NCBI GenBank assembly: GCA_977006965.1
Contig: OZ345363.1
Coordinates: 1,860,001 to 1,924,000, forward strand
From: Phymatolithon calcareum
Taxonomy: Eukaryota; Rhodophyta; Florideophyceae; Hapalidiales
Length of the DNA stretch: 64,000 nt
Reading direction: 5' to 3'
The translations under genes were made by a program, and so were the position numbers. The notes below the pieces were generated by a model that did no database searches, was not told the DNA's origin, and was given only the letters and a program-made list of their open reading frames with translations. Positions 39,161 through 49,290 of the stretch are shown here, piece after piece. Within the stretch, counting starts at the first letter, position 1. The number at the start of each line of letters is the position of its first letter.

Positions 39161-40080
39161 ATGTCGTTGCTCAAGGTTAATAAGCCCCAACGTTCGATGG
39201 CTCAAGGGATGAATTCAATGTTCACTCGTGGTCGTATCAGGTCAAGCAGCACATCACGCTGGTTCAAGTCAGAAATAACGCCGTTCAACTTGATGACCCT
39301 ACGAAAATATCCTTCGCATCCACCTTCTTCACTGGAAACGCTGCAAACTGGTTGTACTTGCTCGTTAGTACAAACCAGATTCTGAAGACATGATAAACGT
39401 TCAAGAGCGCTTTGAAAAGAGAATTTATTCCTTTTGACAGTGTTCAAAGGTCAAAGTACAAATTACGCAAGCTGCATCAGCGCACATCGGTTTCTGAGTA
39501 CCTCTCCGAATTCAGAAACATTGTTCTCACGATCCCAGGCGTTAGTTAAGGAGAAATGGTCGACAGATTCTGTCAGGGGCTCAAGCCCCAGGTTCGACTG
39601 GAAGTGCTGAAGTCGGGAGCTGTGGCCATGGATAAAATAACAAGGATCGCGTTGAACGTTGACAGTGCTTTGTTCAACGCGGGAATGATTTCGTCTCAAG
39701 CAAGGTCTGATCTCTTCGCTGATCCCCGTTATAACGGACCGGCGCCCATGGAAATTGGTAACGTGGAGCGTCGCGATCATCAACTCGGAAGCGATGCAAG
39801 GCGTACAGACGACCAGAAGTCTAATGCTTGCTATACGTCCCGTAAAGACGGATGTCGCCCTTGGAGACATAAGCAGAGGCGAGGAAACAATGGCCAGAGT
39901 TTGGGTAATAGAGGTAAGACGGTCCGATTCGGTATTGTAGATATCGAAAAGAGCTCGAGTAGCGCTGGAAAGCAGATTGAGCGCACTCAACTGAATCATA
40001 TTTCGAGTAGCCTAGATTCTCTTTTGGCAGAATTCAAGCAGCTTCGCAAAGAAATTCAGGACATAAGGCTGCGTCGATGA
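39161..40080 (+). pseudogene. Gypsy-1 gag
   Basis: ATG 39161 begins the frame MSLLKVNKPQRSMAQ; a frame change follows within 250 bp. The capsid end reads SVSEYLSEFRNIVLTIPGVS, a stop at 39547-39549, then MVDRFCQGLKPQVRLEVLKS. This is the conserved F..gL.p..r.ev pattern of the retrotransposon gag domain. The C-terminal part (ADPRYNGPAPMEIGNVERR) has the PMEI.N box found in chromoviral gags. No intact CCHC knuckle was seen. Confidence 0.7.
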
Positions 40081-40124
40081 CTACTGCTTTTCGTTACGAT
40101 TGAACTCTCACTGATGACATTCCA

Positions 40125-40751
40125 GTGAAGGAGTTGATAACACTCGACGGTATACTTAACGGAAAGGAAGTGCGAGTACTCAAGGACGACGGGTGCAATA
40201 CGAACATTTTATCAAGAGAATTCTTCAAGGCAAACCGAAACCTCTTTCGTGCCGTGCGAAGAAAGGTAGAAGTAAAACACTCGAAGGAGAAGACACTGGA
40301 GAAAGCATCAGAGGTAATAAAAAGAGCAACGCTTCGTTTAGGCCCTCATTCCTACTCTTCGAATTGGGCCGTTGCAAGTTGCAGATACGACGTTATCCTT
40401 GGAATGCCATGGCATGTGGCCCACAGTCCGAAAATCGATTATGAAAATCAGGCTGTGCAAGTTGGTGCCTTTCAAATTCCGGTGATGAAGACTCCGCATA
40501 CCGAAGAAGGCCAGATACAAGTGACAAGCCTTAGTATCCGAAAATTCCGATCACTGCTAAGAAAGAAAAGTGGAAAAGAGGCCTTTCAAGGCTGTTCCGA
40601 CCAACGTGCTGAAGACCTCAGAGAATGGAGTGAATACAAAGGAGCAGCTAGTACATTGCTAAAATCCAAATCTGAGGAAAATCCTGTGCAAGTTCGAGGT
40701 TGTGTTTCAAGAAGAACTTCCCCATGGATTGCCCCCGAAAAGGTCCGTTGA
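40125..40751 (+). pseudogene. Gypsy-1 protease region
   Basis: VLKDDGCNTNILSREFF stands where the protease D-S/T-G-A would be (DDGC), and YDVILGMPWHVAHSPKIDY is the conserved second half (ILGm.WL....p.idw). The sequence continues towards the RT N-terminus, with a frame break at 40751; the RT motif PPHRPIYQLSPLEL is partly readable beyond it. Confidence 0.75.
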
Positions 40752-40852
40752 TCATGCAAATTGAGGTTGATAATGAGGCGAAGCCCCCACATCGTCCAAT
40801 CTATCAGTTATCGCCTTTAGAGTTGAATGCGGCAAAAAGATAAGTTGCGGAA

Positions 40853-42220
40853 TTGCTGCGGAATGGAAAGATTCGCCCGAGCAAATCTCCGTATGGCGCT
40901 TCCTTGTTTTTCGTGAAGGACAAAGATAAACCGTTGCGTGGCGTTGTTGATTATCGTGCTTTGAATCGAATTACAAAGCGAAACAACGCTCCGCTTCCTC
41001 GGTCGGACGAGATGTTCGATATGATTGCTGACGCTCGTGTGTTTTCGAAGCTGGATCTAAAAACCAGATTTCATCAGATTCGCGTTCGTCCAGAAGACAT
41101 CGAAAAGACTGCGTTCAATACGAAGTACGGTCAATATGAGTACTTGGTGATGCCGATGGGATTGTGCAATGCACCTGCTACATTCCAATCACTGATGAAT
41201 CGTATCTTCTATGACTGCATTGATGATTTCCTGGTCATGTACACGGACGATCTGCTCATCTTCAGCACGGATGAGGCTTCAGACCTTAAGCATATTGAGA
41301 CGGTTTTATCTCGCCTCAAAGATCATGAATTGTTTGTGTCCCCGAAGAAGTGCGATTTTCTGAAGGATAAAATTGAGCTCTTGGGACTCATAGTCGGAAA
41401 GTATGGAGTTCGTGTTGATCCTAAAAAAGTACAAGTGCTGGAAAAATGGCCAAAACCGAGCACTCTGACTGATATTCGAAGCTTTTTGGGTCTGATACTG
41501 TTCTTTCGGCATTTTATCAAGAACTTCTCGAAAATCACAGTGCCACTGACAAACTTGACGAAACAGGGCCAGGGTATCCAGAGATGGGATTCCAGATGTG
41601 ATGGGGTGTTCGAATCGCTGAAGCTTGCAATTACAAATGCTCCGATATTGGTATCTCCTGACTTGAAAAAGTCATTCAGAGGACATATCTATGCCTCTAC
41701 ATGTGCGGTCGGAGGTATATTGACACAAATGGATGAGGACGGAAACGATCGTGTAAATGCATTCTATTCCAAGAAGCTGAGTCCAGCCGAGCAAAACTAC
41801 ACTGCTAATGATCGTGAGCTACTGGGTCTCATATACTTCTTGCAGCGATTTCGATGCTATCTGGAAGGGACAAGTTTCGAGATATTCACGGATAGCCAAG
41901 TGCCCAAGCACTTCTTTTCCGAGCAGAAGCTAAGTCAGAAAGAGGCAAGATGGCTGGTGACTCATGGGAACTTTGGAATCTTTCCAATAACACTGAAGCC
42001 AGGAAAGATTCATGTATTAGGTGATGCCCTATCCAGAGCTCCTCACCTCTCATTCAACTCAATGGAAATTCCATTTCTCGAGCTTGATGCAGTTCTGAAC
42101 GGTTACGAAGATGATCAGTTTTTCGGTCCTATCATGAAAAGTCTAGATGAAAGGAATCAAAGATCCTGTGAAGAAGAGTCAGGTGGAAAAGTTACTGCCA
42201 ATGTTTTATCCCGATGGTAG
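40853..42220 (+). pseudogene. Gypsy-1 reverse transcriptase and RNase H
   Basis: RT motifs: RPSKSPYGASLFFVKDKD, RGVVDYRALNRITKRN, FSKLDLKTRFHQIRV (A), YLVMPMGLCNAPATFQSLMN (B), VMYTDDLLIFS (C, YTDD, about 41240) and LLGLIVGKYGVRVDPKKV. The connection and RNase H regions (ASTCAVGGILTQM, AFYSKKLSPAEQNY, FEIFTDSQVPKHFF) follow. The frame breaks at about 42165-42220, after which the protein continues in another frame (LLYQGKLCVPRK). The 5' end is open but starts within RT because of the upstream frame break. Confidence 0.85.
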
Positions 42221-42221
42221 A

Positions 42222-43592
42222 CGACTACTGTATCAGGGAAAGCTTTGTGTGCCTCGAAAGGCGATATATACTATCCTCCAGTTGGTCCATGACTCTAAGA
42301 TATGAGGTCACTTTGGTTTCGCGAAAAAAATATCAAGACTGGAAAAGTACCACTGGAAACACAAAGGAATGGACGTGAAGCGGTATGTTCAAGGTTTTGT
42401 CACTTGTCAACAGTGGAAAGATCACGATAGCCAGAAGCTTACTGATCCGACTTCTCTGGGGATACCCGAGAGACGATGGGGATCACTTGTAACTAACTTT
42501 ATAGTGAGCCTTCCCAAGACGAAGAATGGATTTGACTGCATTACTACCTGGGTGGATCGTTTATCAAGAAGAGTTCACTTCATTCCATCCAGAGAGACAG
42601 ATAGCGCAGTCGATGCTGCAAACGCCTTCTCCCATAATGTCTTCAAGCACCACGGTTTGCCTGATAGCATTGTCTCGGATCGGGATCCCAAGCTTACTTA
42701 GAAGTTTTGGCGTCGGCTGATAGAGCTCTGTGGTATCATGCTCAAGATGTCTTCAAGCCGCCATCCCCAAACTGATGGTTCATCGGAAATTATGAACGGA
42801 ATGGTTGAGAACTACTTACGATGCTTCTGTTCCTACCATCAAAATGATTGGGATGATCTGCTGGTCTCAGCTGAATTCGCCTACAACTCAGCTATAAGCG
42901 AAGACTTGGGAATGTCTCCTTTTGAAATGGACCTAGGATGGAATCCAATGTCTGTTTTGGATCTGTTGACTAAGAGAAATTGTGAGGTTGAAAGTGTCTC
43001 CGAGTTTAAGTCTCGGCTTCAAGTATCTCTTGACGATGCGAAATATGCTTACAAGATTGCGAAGGCTCGTAAACGTCCTCGGACATCTCTGACTCACAAG
43101 CCTCATTCCTACAAGGTCGGTGACAATCCTTGGATTAATAAGAGCTTCTTCAAGGACGCTTATTATAAGTCACAACAATCGGCTAAGTTGTCCTCTAAAC
43201 GCTTTGGTCCGTTTACTGTGAAGAGACTCATCGGGAAAAATGCTGTCAAACTGGAGTTGCCAAGTCATTTAAGGATTCATGATGCGGTGAATGTTCTTCA
43301 TACAACTCCGTACTTTGATCAGCCTTCTGATATACCCGCACCCGTCCCAACTGTACCTGATCCTATTCCCGCTCTTGAAGGAGAAGAGTTTGTTGTGGAT
43401 TCGATCCTGAAACATAGGAAGAGAGGGAAAGGATATCAGTTCTTGAATCTAATGAAAGGAAGTCCGACACATGATGCAGAATGGCAACGAAGTCGAGACT
43501 TCATCGACAAGGATGGAACTGTGACACAAGTGTTCCTGAATTATATCAAGGACAACAAGATTATGCCGCATCTCTACGGCGAGGATGAATAA
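42222..43592 (+). pseudogene. Gypsy-1 integrase with C-terminal chromodomain
   Basis: Zinc-binding region with HDSKI, stop, GHFGFAK and then CQQWK (TGA at 42303-42305). Catalytic core with FIVSLPKTKNGFDCITTWVD (first Asp), SIVSDRDPKLT (second Asp), a TAG at 42699-42701, then HPQTDGSSEIMNGMVENYLR (Glu in SSEIMN). GPFTVKRLIGKNAVKLELP is the GPF/Y module, and EEFVVDSILKHRKRGKGYQF plus DAEWQRSRDF is a chromodomain. Chromodomains steer chromovirus integration to modified histones. Confidence 0.85.
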
Positions 43593-43620
43593 CGGCGACT
43601 TCATTGACAAGGACGTCAAT

Positions 43621-43638
43621 AGGAGGAGGTGGGGAATA
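43621..43638 (+). promoter_or_regulatory. Gypsy-1 polypurine tract
   Basis: AGGAGGAGGTGGGGAA directly before the 3' LTR. Confidence 0.8.
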
Positions 43639-43639
43639 T

Positions 43640-44015
43640 TGTATCGAGGACATGCATGTAGCGCGTAAGTAGTGACAGCTTTGCTAGCTGTCAGCATGCA
43701 CGTCTAGAAGCTCCTGGAAGCATGCGAGAAATATCCAGAATATTCGAGCACATGCACTATTTCACGAATGCATTGCTGTAAGGAAATTTCTGGAGCTCTC
43801 TAGATAATTCTTATTTTAGGGTTTTATGATATTTGTAAGTTATGTATAAGTAATTCGATGCCTATATAAGGCATGTTCTAGTTCCGACTAGCGGACTGAA
43901 ACCAGGCACAAATTCAACCAAGTCAAGTGAGGTAAAGTCAACAAACCTCTACTAAGCTCATCTATCACTGCCGATACTGTGCCTGTCAACGCTAATCTCG
44001 ATCAACACCGTTTCA
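43640..44015 (+). repeat. Gypsy-1 3' LTR (376 bp)
   Basis: TGTATCGAGGACATGCATG...CCGTTTCA, followed by the TSD TCCAT (44016-44020). Carries the empty site of MITE-2. Confidence 0.9.
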
Positions 44016-44490
44016 TCCATGTAACAGCCGGGACAAAATGGCCTTCATAATACGGGGCTCGAAAAATTATCAAATCCGCTATTTACTCCATAGAAAAGAA
44101 AATGGTGACAATGGCTTCGGAACCTTCCGATCTATCGATTGCCAAGTTCATTTTAGAGGTGAGCGCTTCTCGCTACAGCCAGAGTACGCAAGAGAAAGGG
44201 CGATTTAGGTGCAAAATAATATTTTGGTTATCATATTATGATAACCATTGTTTAGGGGAGTGAAAAGCACTTCTCTTGGAGCCATGATCCCATGTGAAGG
44301 AAGCGAAAAGCTAAACATTGCACCCAAGCTGGCCAAAAACGCACGCAATTCGAACGCCAGCTATACTGTTAGAGTCTGTAATTTATCCGCTATCCCATGC
44401 ACTGGGCGTCGGCGCTACCGGGATCGTAGCGGATTTAATAATTTTCACCACCCCGTATTCCTGTATCCCGGCTGCTACATGGATTCTTAG

Positions 44491-44720
44491 TTAAAAGCCC
44501 CACAGACTTCCGAAGATATGGGCAAAGCTTTCTCAGTTGCTACCTATCTTTGTGTAGCTCACGAAAACGCACCGGCAGAGAGGCGGGCGGAAAAACTTAG
44601 GATCTCACATAATCCCACCTAGGTTGCCGAGCTTCTGTATGTTCGGCGTGGACGACCACGGGTAGCGGGGTGTCATTGTGTGTTCTTTAGTGTCACATTT
44701 TGCTGCTCGGTGATTCGTGC
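44491..44720 (-). mobile_element. LINE-C 3' region, right piece
   Basis: TTAAAAGCCCCACAGACTTCCGAAGATATGGGC and following match the copies at 46773-46976 and, inverted, 49170-49275. It extends beyond the 46.8-kb copy; a minus-strand frame (44605-44928) with several Cys/His (VCHAHVQYADGSSVKRARC) could be the end of its ORF. The 5' end is not located. Confidence 0.6.
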
Positions 44721-46220
44721 ACCGAGCTCGTTTGACAGATGATCCGTCAGCATATTGCACATGCGCATGGCACACAGCGTGGTACTCGCGTAAGTCCCTT
44801 TCGACTAAGGTCTTTGACATCGGCGCTACAGACGATCTTGTGGCTGCGGCATACCGCTGGTGTTTTTGGTATTTTCTTGAGACCGAATTCTTGCTCGGTG
44901 CTACAGGTCTTCTCCACTTCTGGCGCACTGCTCGTTTCTCGGCAAATTTATATGCGCAACGAATCCTCTCTTGGGTGATACGATACCTACCTTGGGGTTG
45001 CGGGAAAATTCGAAAGTCCGAATTTTTTTGAAATCTGCACTTGCAGTATTGGCCATAGGCAAATTAATCAGAAAACCTCACGATGCATATTTGATAAAAG
45101 TTGTAAAAACATTTCGTTGATAGCAATCTAATGCTTTTGATACGGCATGTTTCTGAAAGGTGATGCTTATCATACTCGACACATTTGTCAAATATAATGG
45201 GTGATCATCACCCACCTCACTGCAGATCACATCATGTGATCCGCAATGCGGTGGGCCTGACCAATCAAAGATTGAGAGGTGACAGCCATCTTACAATTCA
45301 TTGTTTGGCTCAAAAACGTTTTGGTGCAGTTCCAATTACAACTGCTGTGCAGTGCCGTATTGCACTGCTGATGTAAGTTCTATTTGTTTCTCAAAATGTC
45401 TTCATAGACAGCTTCAACGAACTTAGTTGCCTCGAATGTTCGCTTTCTTTAAACTTCGCTTGCCGAATTCTCGCCAGTTCTATAACTTTATGCGCAAATA
45501 GACACGAATTATGGTAGCAATGACCAAGGTATTCAAACATTCGGTTCAACAAATAAGCTCGATCAATCGAACGGCAAGAATTGGCTGGTCAAAGTTGCCG
45601 AACGTTCGGCAATTCAGCGATTTTTCGAAATTTTAACTACCGAACTTTTGTAGAAAGCATGAACATTTTCCAGACCGCTGTGATGTAGTATGTTCTACAA
45701 GCTATGCGTGACAAAGATTCGCGGTAAACTGTTCGGCTGTCTCGCGAACTCACGAGTGGGAGCTCATTAAAAATTTACAAATTAGAACTTCAGCAACGAA
45801 ACAGCCGAACGTTCGCCGAACGTTTGCCGAATGTTCGCCGAACGTTTGGCGAATTTTTGCTCTACAGTATTGAACGATTAAGTCTATTGAGTGTGTTAAC
45901 AACCAAGCAATTGTGCAATGGAATGTCGGAATGCACTGACGCATGCCTAAGTTGGAACATCACTGCATCTGACTGGAATACGTATCATTTTTCTGTCCAA
46001 AAAGGGCACAGGGTTACAGTACAGTACAGCTTGCGTGCATTTCAATCCGTCCGAATTGAAGCAACTGACTAAACTGCTGCATCAAAAAATGTCTTTATTA
46101 TGCAACGCAATGAAGATGACTAAAAATTTGTGTTATCATTCTGAAAAGAGCGAGCCCATAAAATTTTGGTTCATCAATGGCACCAAATTATTCGATATAT
46201 CGAATTTTCCCGCAACCCCC
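44721..46220. other. Non-coding AT-rich stretch with short palindromes and microrepeats
   Basis: 45198-45214 is TGGGTGATCATCACCCA and about 45226-45242 GATCACATCATGTGATC, two palindromes 12 bp apart. 45595-45612 is the palindrome TTGCCGAACGTTCGGCAA. 45805-45848 holds four 11-bp units. No gene seen. Confidence 0.5.
45805..45848 (+). repeat. Four tandem 11-bp units CCGAACGTTYG
   Basis: CCGAACGTTCG, CCGAACGTTTG, CCGAATGTTCG, CCGAACGTTTG in direct succession, followed by GCGAA. The same core forms the palindrome at 45595-45612, and scattered halves occur between 45430 and 45660. Confidence 0.75.
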
Positions 46221-46412
46221 TGTAGAATAGTGGTAAAACTGCCTCCGCGCACCTGTGCGCATGTTTCGGTATGATACAGGAAGGAATGTGAGGTCTGCGG
46301 TTCGATTCCCGTCACAAGCAAGAATTGAATTACGTTCCGCGAAGGGCACACGGATTTTGCCGTGTAGTTGTGTTCCGCAGTACTCGCGGGAAGCAGTTAC
46401 GCGAGTACCCAG
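46221..46412 (+). mobile_element. SINE-1 copy a, tRNA-derived
   Basis: A-box-like TAGAATAGTGGT (46223-46234) and a perfect B box GGTTCGATTCC (46299-46309), 65 bp apart, then a tRNA-unrelated body (CACAAGCAAGAATTGAATTA...GCGGGAAGCAG). The body and both promoter boxes recur inverted at 55636-55825, about 9 kb away, which makes this a dispersed family. Confidence 0.65.
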
Positions 46413-46754
46413 AATGGATCCACCTCGTGAACATCTTAGAGGCCACCTAGATGTGAGGTACCATAGTGTAGCTCGAATATCATGCATTAAGAAAACAAAC
46501 AATTGACAAAGGGAGCTTCAATTAGACCGAAATCCAATCCAATCCATTTCCACCATTGCCATAAGCATTAGCATGGTGTATGTATCTATCAATATTTCCG
46601 GTTTTTCCAGAATTAATTCTAATCGTGCGACTGCCGCTTGTTCTGTACTTCGACTGATTGAAGGGATGGATGGATGAATGTGAGTTCACTTGGGAGCACT
46701 CGTTGTATCATTAGCACATACCTGGCAAGTCCCGTTGCCTACATTTCTACTACG

Positions 46755-46976
46755 TTTTTTTTGAGCAAAGTTTATTTAAAAGCCCCACAGACTTCCGAAG
46801 ATATGGGCAAGGCTTCCTCAGTTGCTACCTACCTTTGTGTAGCTTACGAAAACGCACCGCCAGAGGGGCGGGCGGAAAAACTTAGGATCTCAGATATCCC
46901 ATCTAAATTGCAGAACTCCTGTATTGTTCGCCGCAGACGACCCCCGGTAGCGAGGCGTCATTGTGTGCTCATTGTG
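46755..46976 (-). mobile_element. LINE tail D, 222 bp, with 8-bp TSD
   Basis: Poly-T start (46755-46762), then GAGCAAAGTTTATTTAAAAG and the shared LINE 3' sequence. Flanked by CTACTACG (46747-46754, 46977-46984). It is a severely 5'-truncated copy and gives the uninterrupted reference for LINE-C. Confidence 0.75.
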
Positions 46977-46984
46977 CTACTACG

Positions 46985-48794
46985 TGTTCTTGAGGGAGAT
47001 CTCGATGATTACGTCTGTCGCGCATTGCAACCTGGCTTTTATTGATTGGTGGTGATAATCAAATATGGCTCCGACGCACAGGCTGTGAGATAAATTGTGG
47101 ATAAAACTCCAAATTTCTATTTTCGGCGAGAAAAGCCGCACACAAACGTCCTTGGCAAGCATACGTGTAGAACGTAAGGACCATGAGCACTCTGAGTGAA
47201 GAGGAAACCCGGGACAGAAAAATCTTTCTTATTCGCTCTAGTTCGCCAATCCGCTCTTTTCAGCACTCCATAGGAACGGTAAACGCAACTTTGCACTAAT
47301 ACGACTCTGGTACAGAGCGGGTACAATGTGTGGGGTATACATTTTATTATTCTGTTCCACTCTGAGAATGCAGAAGGCATGACACATCGTAACGTGTGTA
47401 TATAAGAGCCGACTGAGCTTTGTTCAAAGATAATCGTCTTCAGCGACGCTCTGTAACGTCGTCTTCCCATAATTTTCCTACAAATGATCCGTGCTTGAAA
47501 TAGCACCCGACAGGAGCCTCTCGTATTCAGTTCGTCTCCCTATCTTCATCCGATTTGTGCACAATCTTAGGCTAACTGCTCCTCGTCCTCGACCACCACC
47601 TCATGTGTCCGGTCATCATCACTCCATCATCCTCTAGCTTCAACGATACACAAAAAAGAGACTCAATTGCCGGCTCTGGGAGTTCCCAAGGGATGAGAAG
47701 TCTCTTTAGAGTGCCATGACGAAGATCTTCATTCTCGCACATGAATTCTATCTGTAAGCAAAGTGCTCTGTTCCAGTCACGTAAGCACACTGCCCATTCT
47801 CGTTGTCATAGCAGATGACAAGCACATTTGCGCTAATGGCATGCCCGCGTGGTGATGGCGCACTCAGATCTCCTCGCTTCTTAGGAATTTACTTAGAAAA
47901 ATGACTTCGACTCTCATCATGCTATTTAACTTCATACAATCGCAAACCGTCCACATCAGTCTGCGGCCGTGCGCGAGTCCACAGATGTCAAGACGAATAT
48001 AGCGTGGAGGATGGGCGCCTTCATACTATTCCGTCTCGCTCATTCCCACACGCCGTGCCCAAATCCGGCTTGTACCGGGCATACTTCCGCTGGACGTAGC
48101 GTGCTATGCGGGCGCCGATCTCCTGGGAGAAACTTCTGGCTCCGCGCCATTGAACAACGGGAATCTTGTTTCTCCCCGCTGTCTCCGCCAATTTCACGTA
48201 GCTGGATGAACTGTGATGAAGGTGCTGGAAACAGCACGAGTGTGATCTAGGGCAAAATTGAGACAAAAAAGAAAAGCGAATGGGATTGCTGATTGGCGGT
48301 ATGATTCTACGAGGGGCTCGTGCCTTACGACATTGTGAGCCATAGTCGCCAATCTCATGCTAAGATAAACGACAAGATAGGCAATCTGCTCGCCAACGTG
48401 TTGGTTGTCCTTTCAGTTTATTGGTTGTTTCTGCAAGTCTGTCCAGATTCTTTGAAATGAGAACACAGTACTTGAAAGCAACACCGTCTTACGGAATTTG
48501 TGAAAGATGCATGGGAGACACTGACAAAATCAATTCTTACCTGAGCTTTCTCCAATTACTCCAAGGAAAATAAACCGCAATTAGAGGTTGATCCGAAGAA
48601 CTCCAGCTCGAGGCCTACATGGATATCAAAGGGTGCGGATATTCTTTGGGCTGTGCTAGATGTAGCCCTTAGTCCGGGAGCGATATGCTCATCATGATCG
48701 TGAAATTGGGAAACTTTGACTTAACTTAGAACTATCTGGCCGCATCTGCACTTCAACTCTCGAAGGCGCAGGACAACTGCCATCAAGTGGTCCT
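46985..48794. other. No confident gene; two protein-like minus-strand fragments
   Basis: 47572-47790 (LRHGTLKRLLIPWELPEP) and 48021-48266 (KIPVVQWRGARSFSQEIGAR then YVQRKYARYKPDLG) look protein-like but are short, lack clear starts and match no family I know. They may be exons or transposase relics. The rest shows no feature. Confidence 0.3.
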
Positions 48795-49290
48795 ATGGAA
48801 TATTTTCACCCGTCTATTCTCATCGAACAAACTGGGCAATGTGGAAAAGATGCTTTCGACGACGTCATAAATGGACTTTCGAAGGACAGACTCTCAAAAG
48901 GAGACAGCGCGTGGACTACGGGAACACTAGACCATCTCCTGGCCATGTTTCAGGCTATCAGAAACTCTTCAAATTTTCTTGGTACCCGAAAGCGTCAGCA
49001 GCTGGGTGTAAGGTGCTAGATGAGCACTTAGTAGTCAACAAGACACTCATAGAACGCATGGAGAACGAAGAAGGCCTGTATTGATTCGTATAATGCAAGG
49101 CAAAACCCGGTCGAGTCCAAGCACCAACAATCCTATAGAGGACTGAGATAGGATTACTTTGAATCCTGAGTTTTCCCGTCTGCCATTCTACTGGGCGTTT
49201 CGTGAGCTGCACAAAGGTAGGTAGCATCAGAGGAAGCCTTGCCCATATCTTCGGAAGTCTGTGGGGCTTTTAAACAAACTTGAAAAAAAG
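48795..49290 (+). mobile_element. LINE fragment E, plus strand, 3' end with A-rich tail
   Basis: Two frames carry the LINE C-terminus: DRLSKGDSAWTTGTLDHLLA, then VVNKTLIERMENEEGLY with a stop at 49082-49084. The 3' region (GGAAGCCTTGCCCATATCTT to GGGGCTTTTAAACAAACTTG) ends in AAAAAAAG at about 49290. The ending EEGLY parallels EEDLY of LINE-A. Confidence 0.7.

Larger units (their letters stand above)
37518..44015 (+). mobile_element. Gypsy-1: Ty3/gypsy chromovirus
   Basis: LTRs of 376 bp (the 5' LTR with a 485-bp extra insertion), TSD TCCAT (37513-37517, 44016-44020), PBS, gag, protease, RT-RNase H, integrase with a C-terminal chromodomain, and a purine tract before the 3' LTR. The coding part is broken by several stops and frameshifts, so it is an old copy. 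Confidence 0.9.
37506..44490. mobile_element. TTAA-flanked DNA transposon (own length about 482 bp), interrupted by the gypsy element
   Basis: The left end 37506-37517 plus 44021 onward (CTAAGCATCCATGTAACAGC) and the right end 44490 backward (CTAAGAATCCATGTAGCAGC) are inverted repeats of about 75 bp. Both contain CAGCCGGGA, ATACGGGG and AAATCCGCTA. Both sides are bounded by TTAA (37502-37505, 44491-44494), which is also present once in the intact LINE tail. TTAA targets suggest piggyBac-like insertion; no transposase is present. Confidence 0.7.

Noticed and set aside
43860-44015. Gypsy-1 LTR ending at ATCAACA, before CCGTTTC
   Set aside because: Homology between the two LTRs continues to CCGTTTC, and only the end at 44015 (TTTCA) gives a TCCAT duplication on both sides.
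45805-45848. CRISPR-like array
   Set aside because: Eleven-bp contiguous tandem units without spacers in a eukaryotic context; not a CRISPR.
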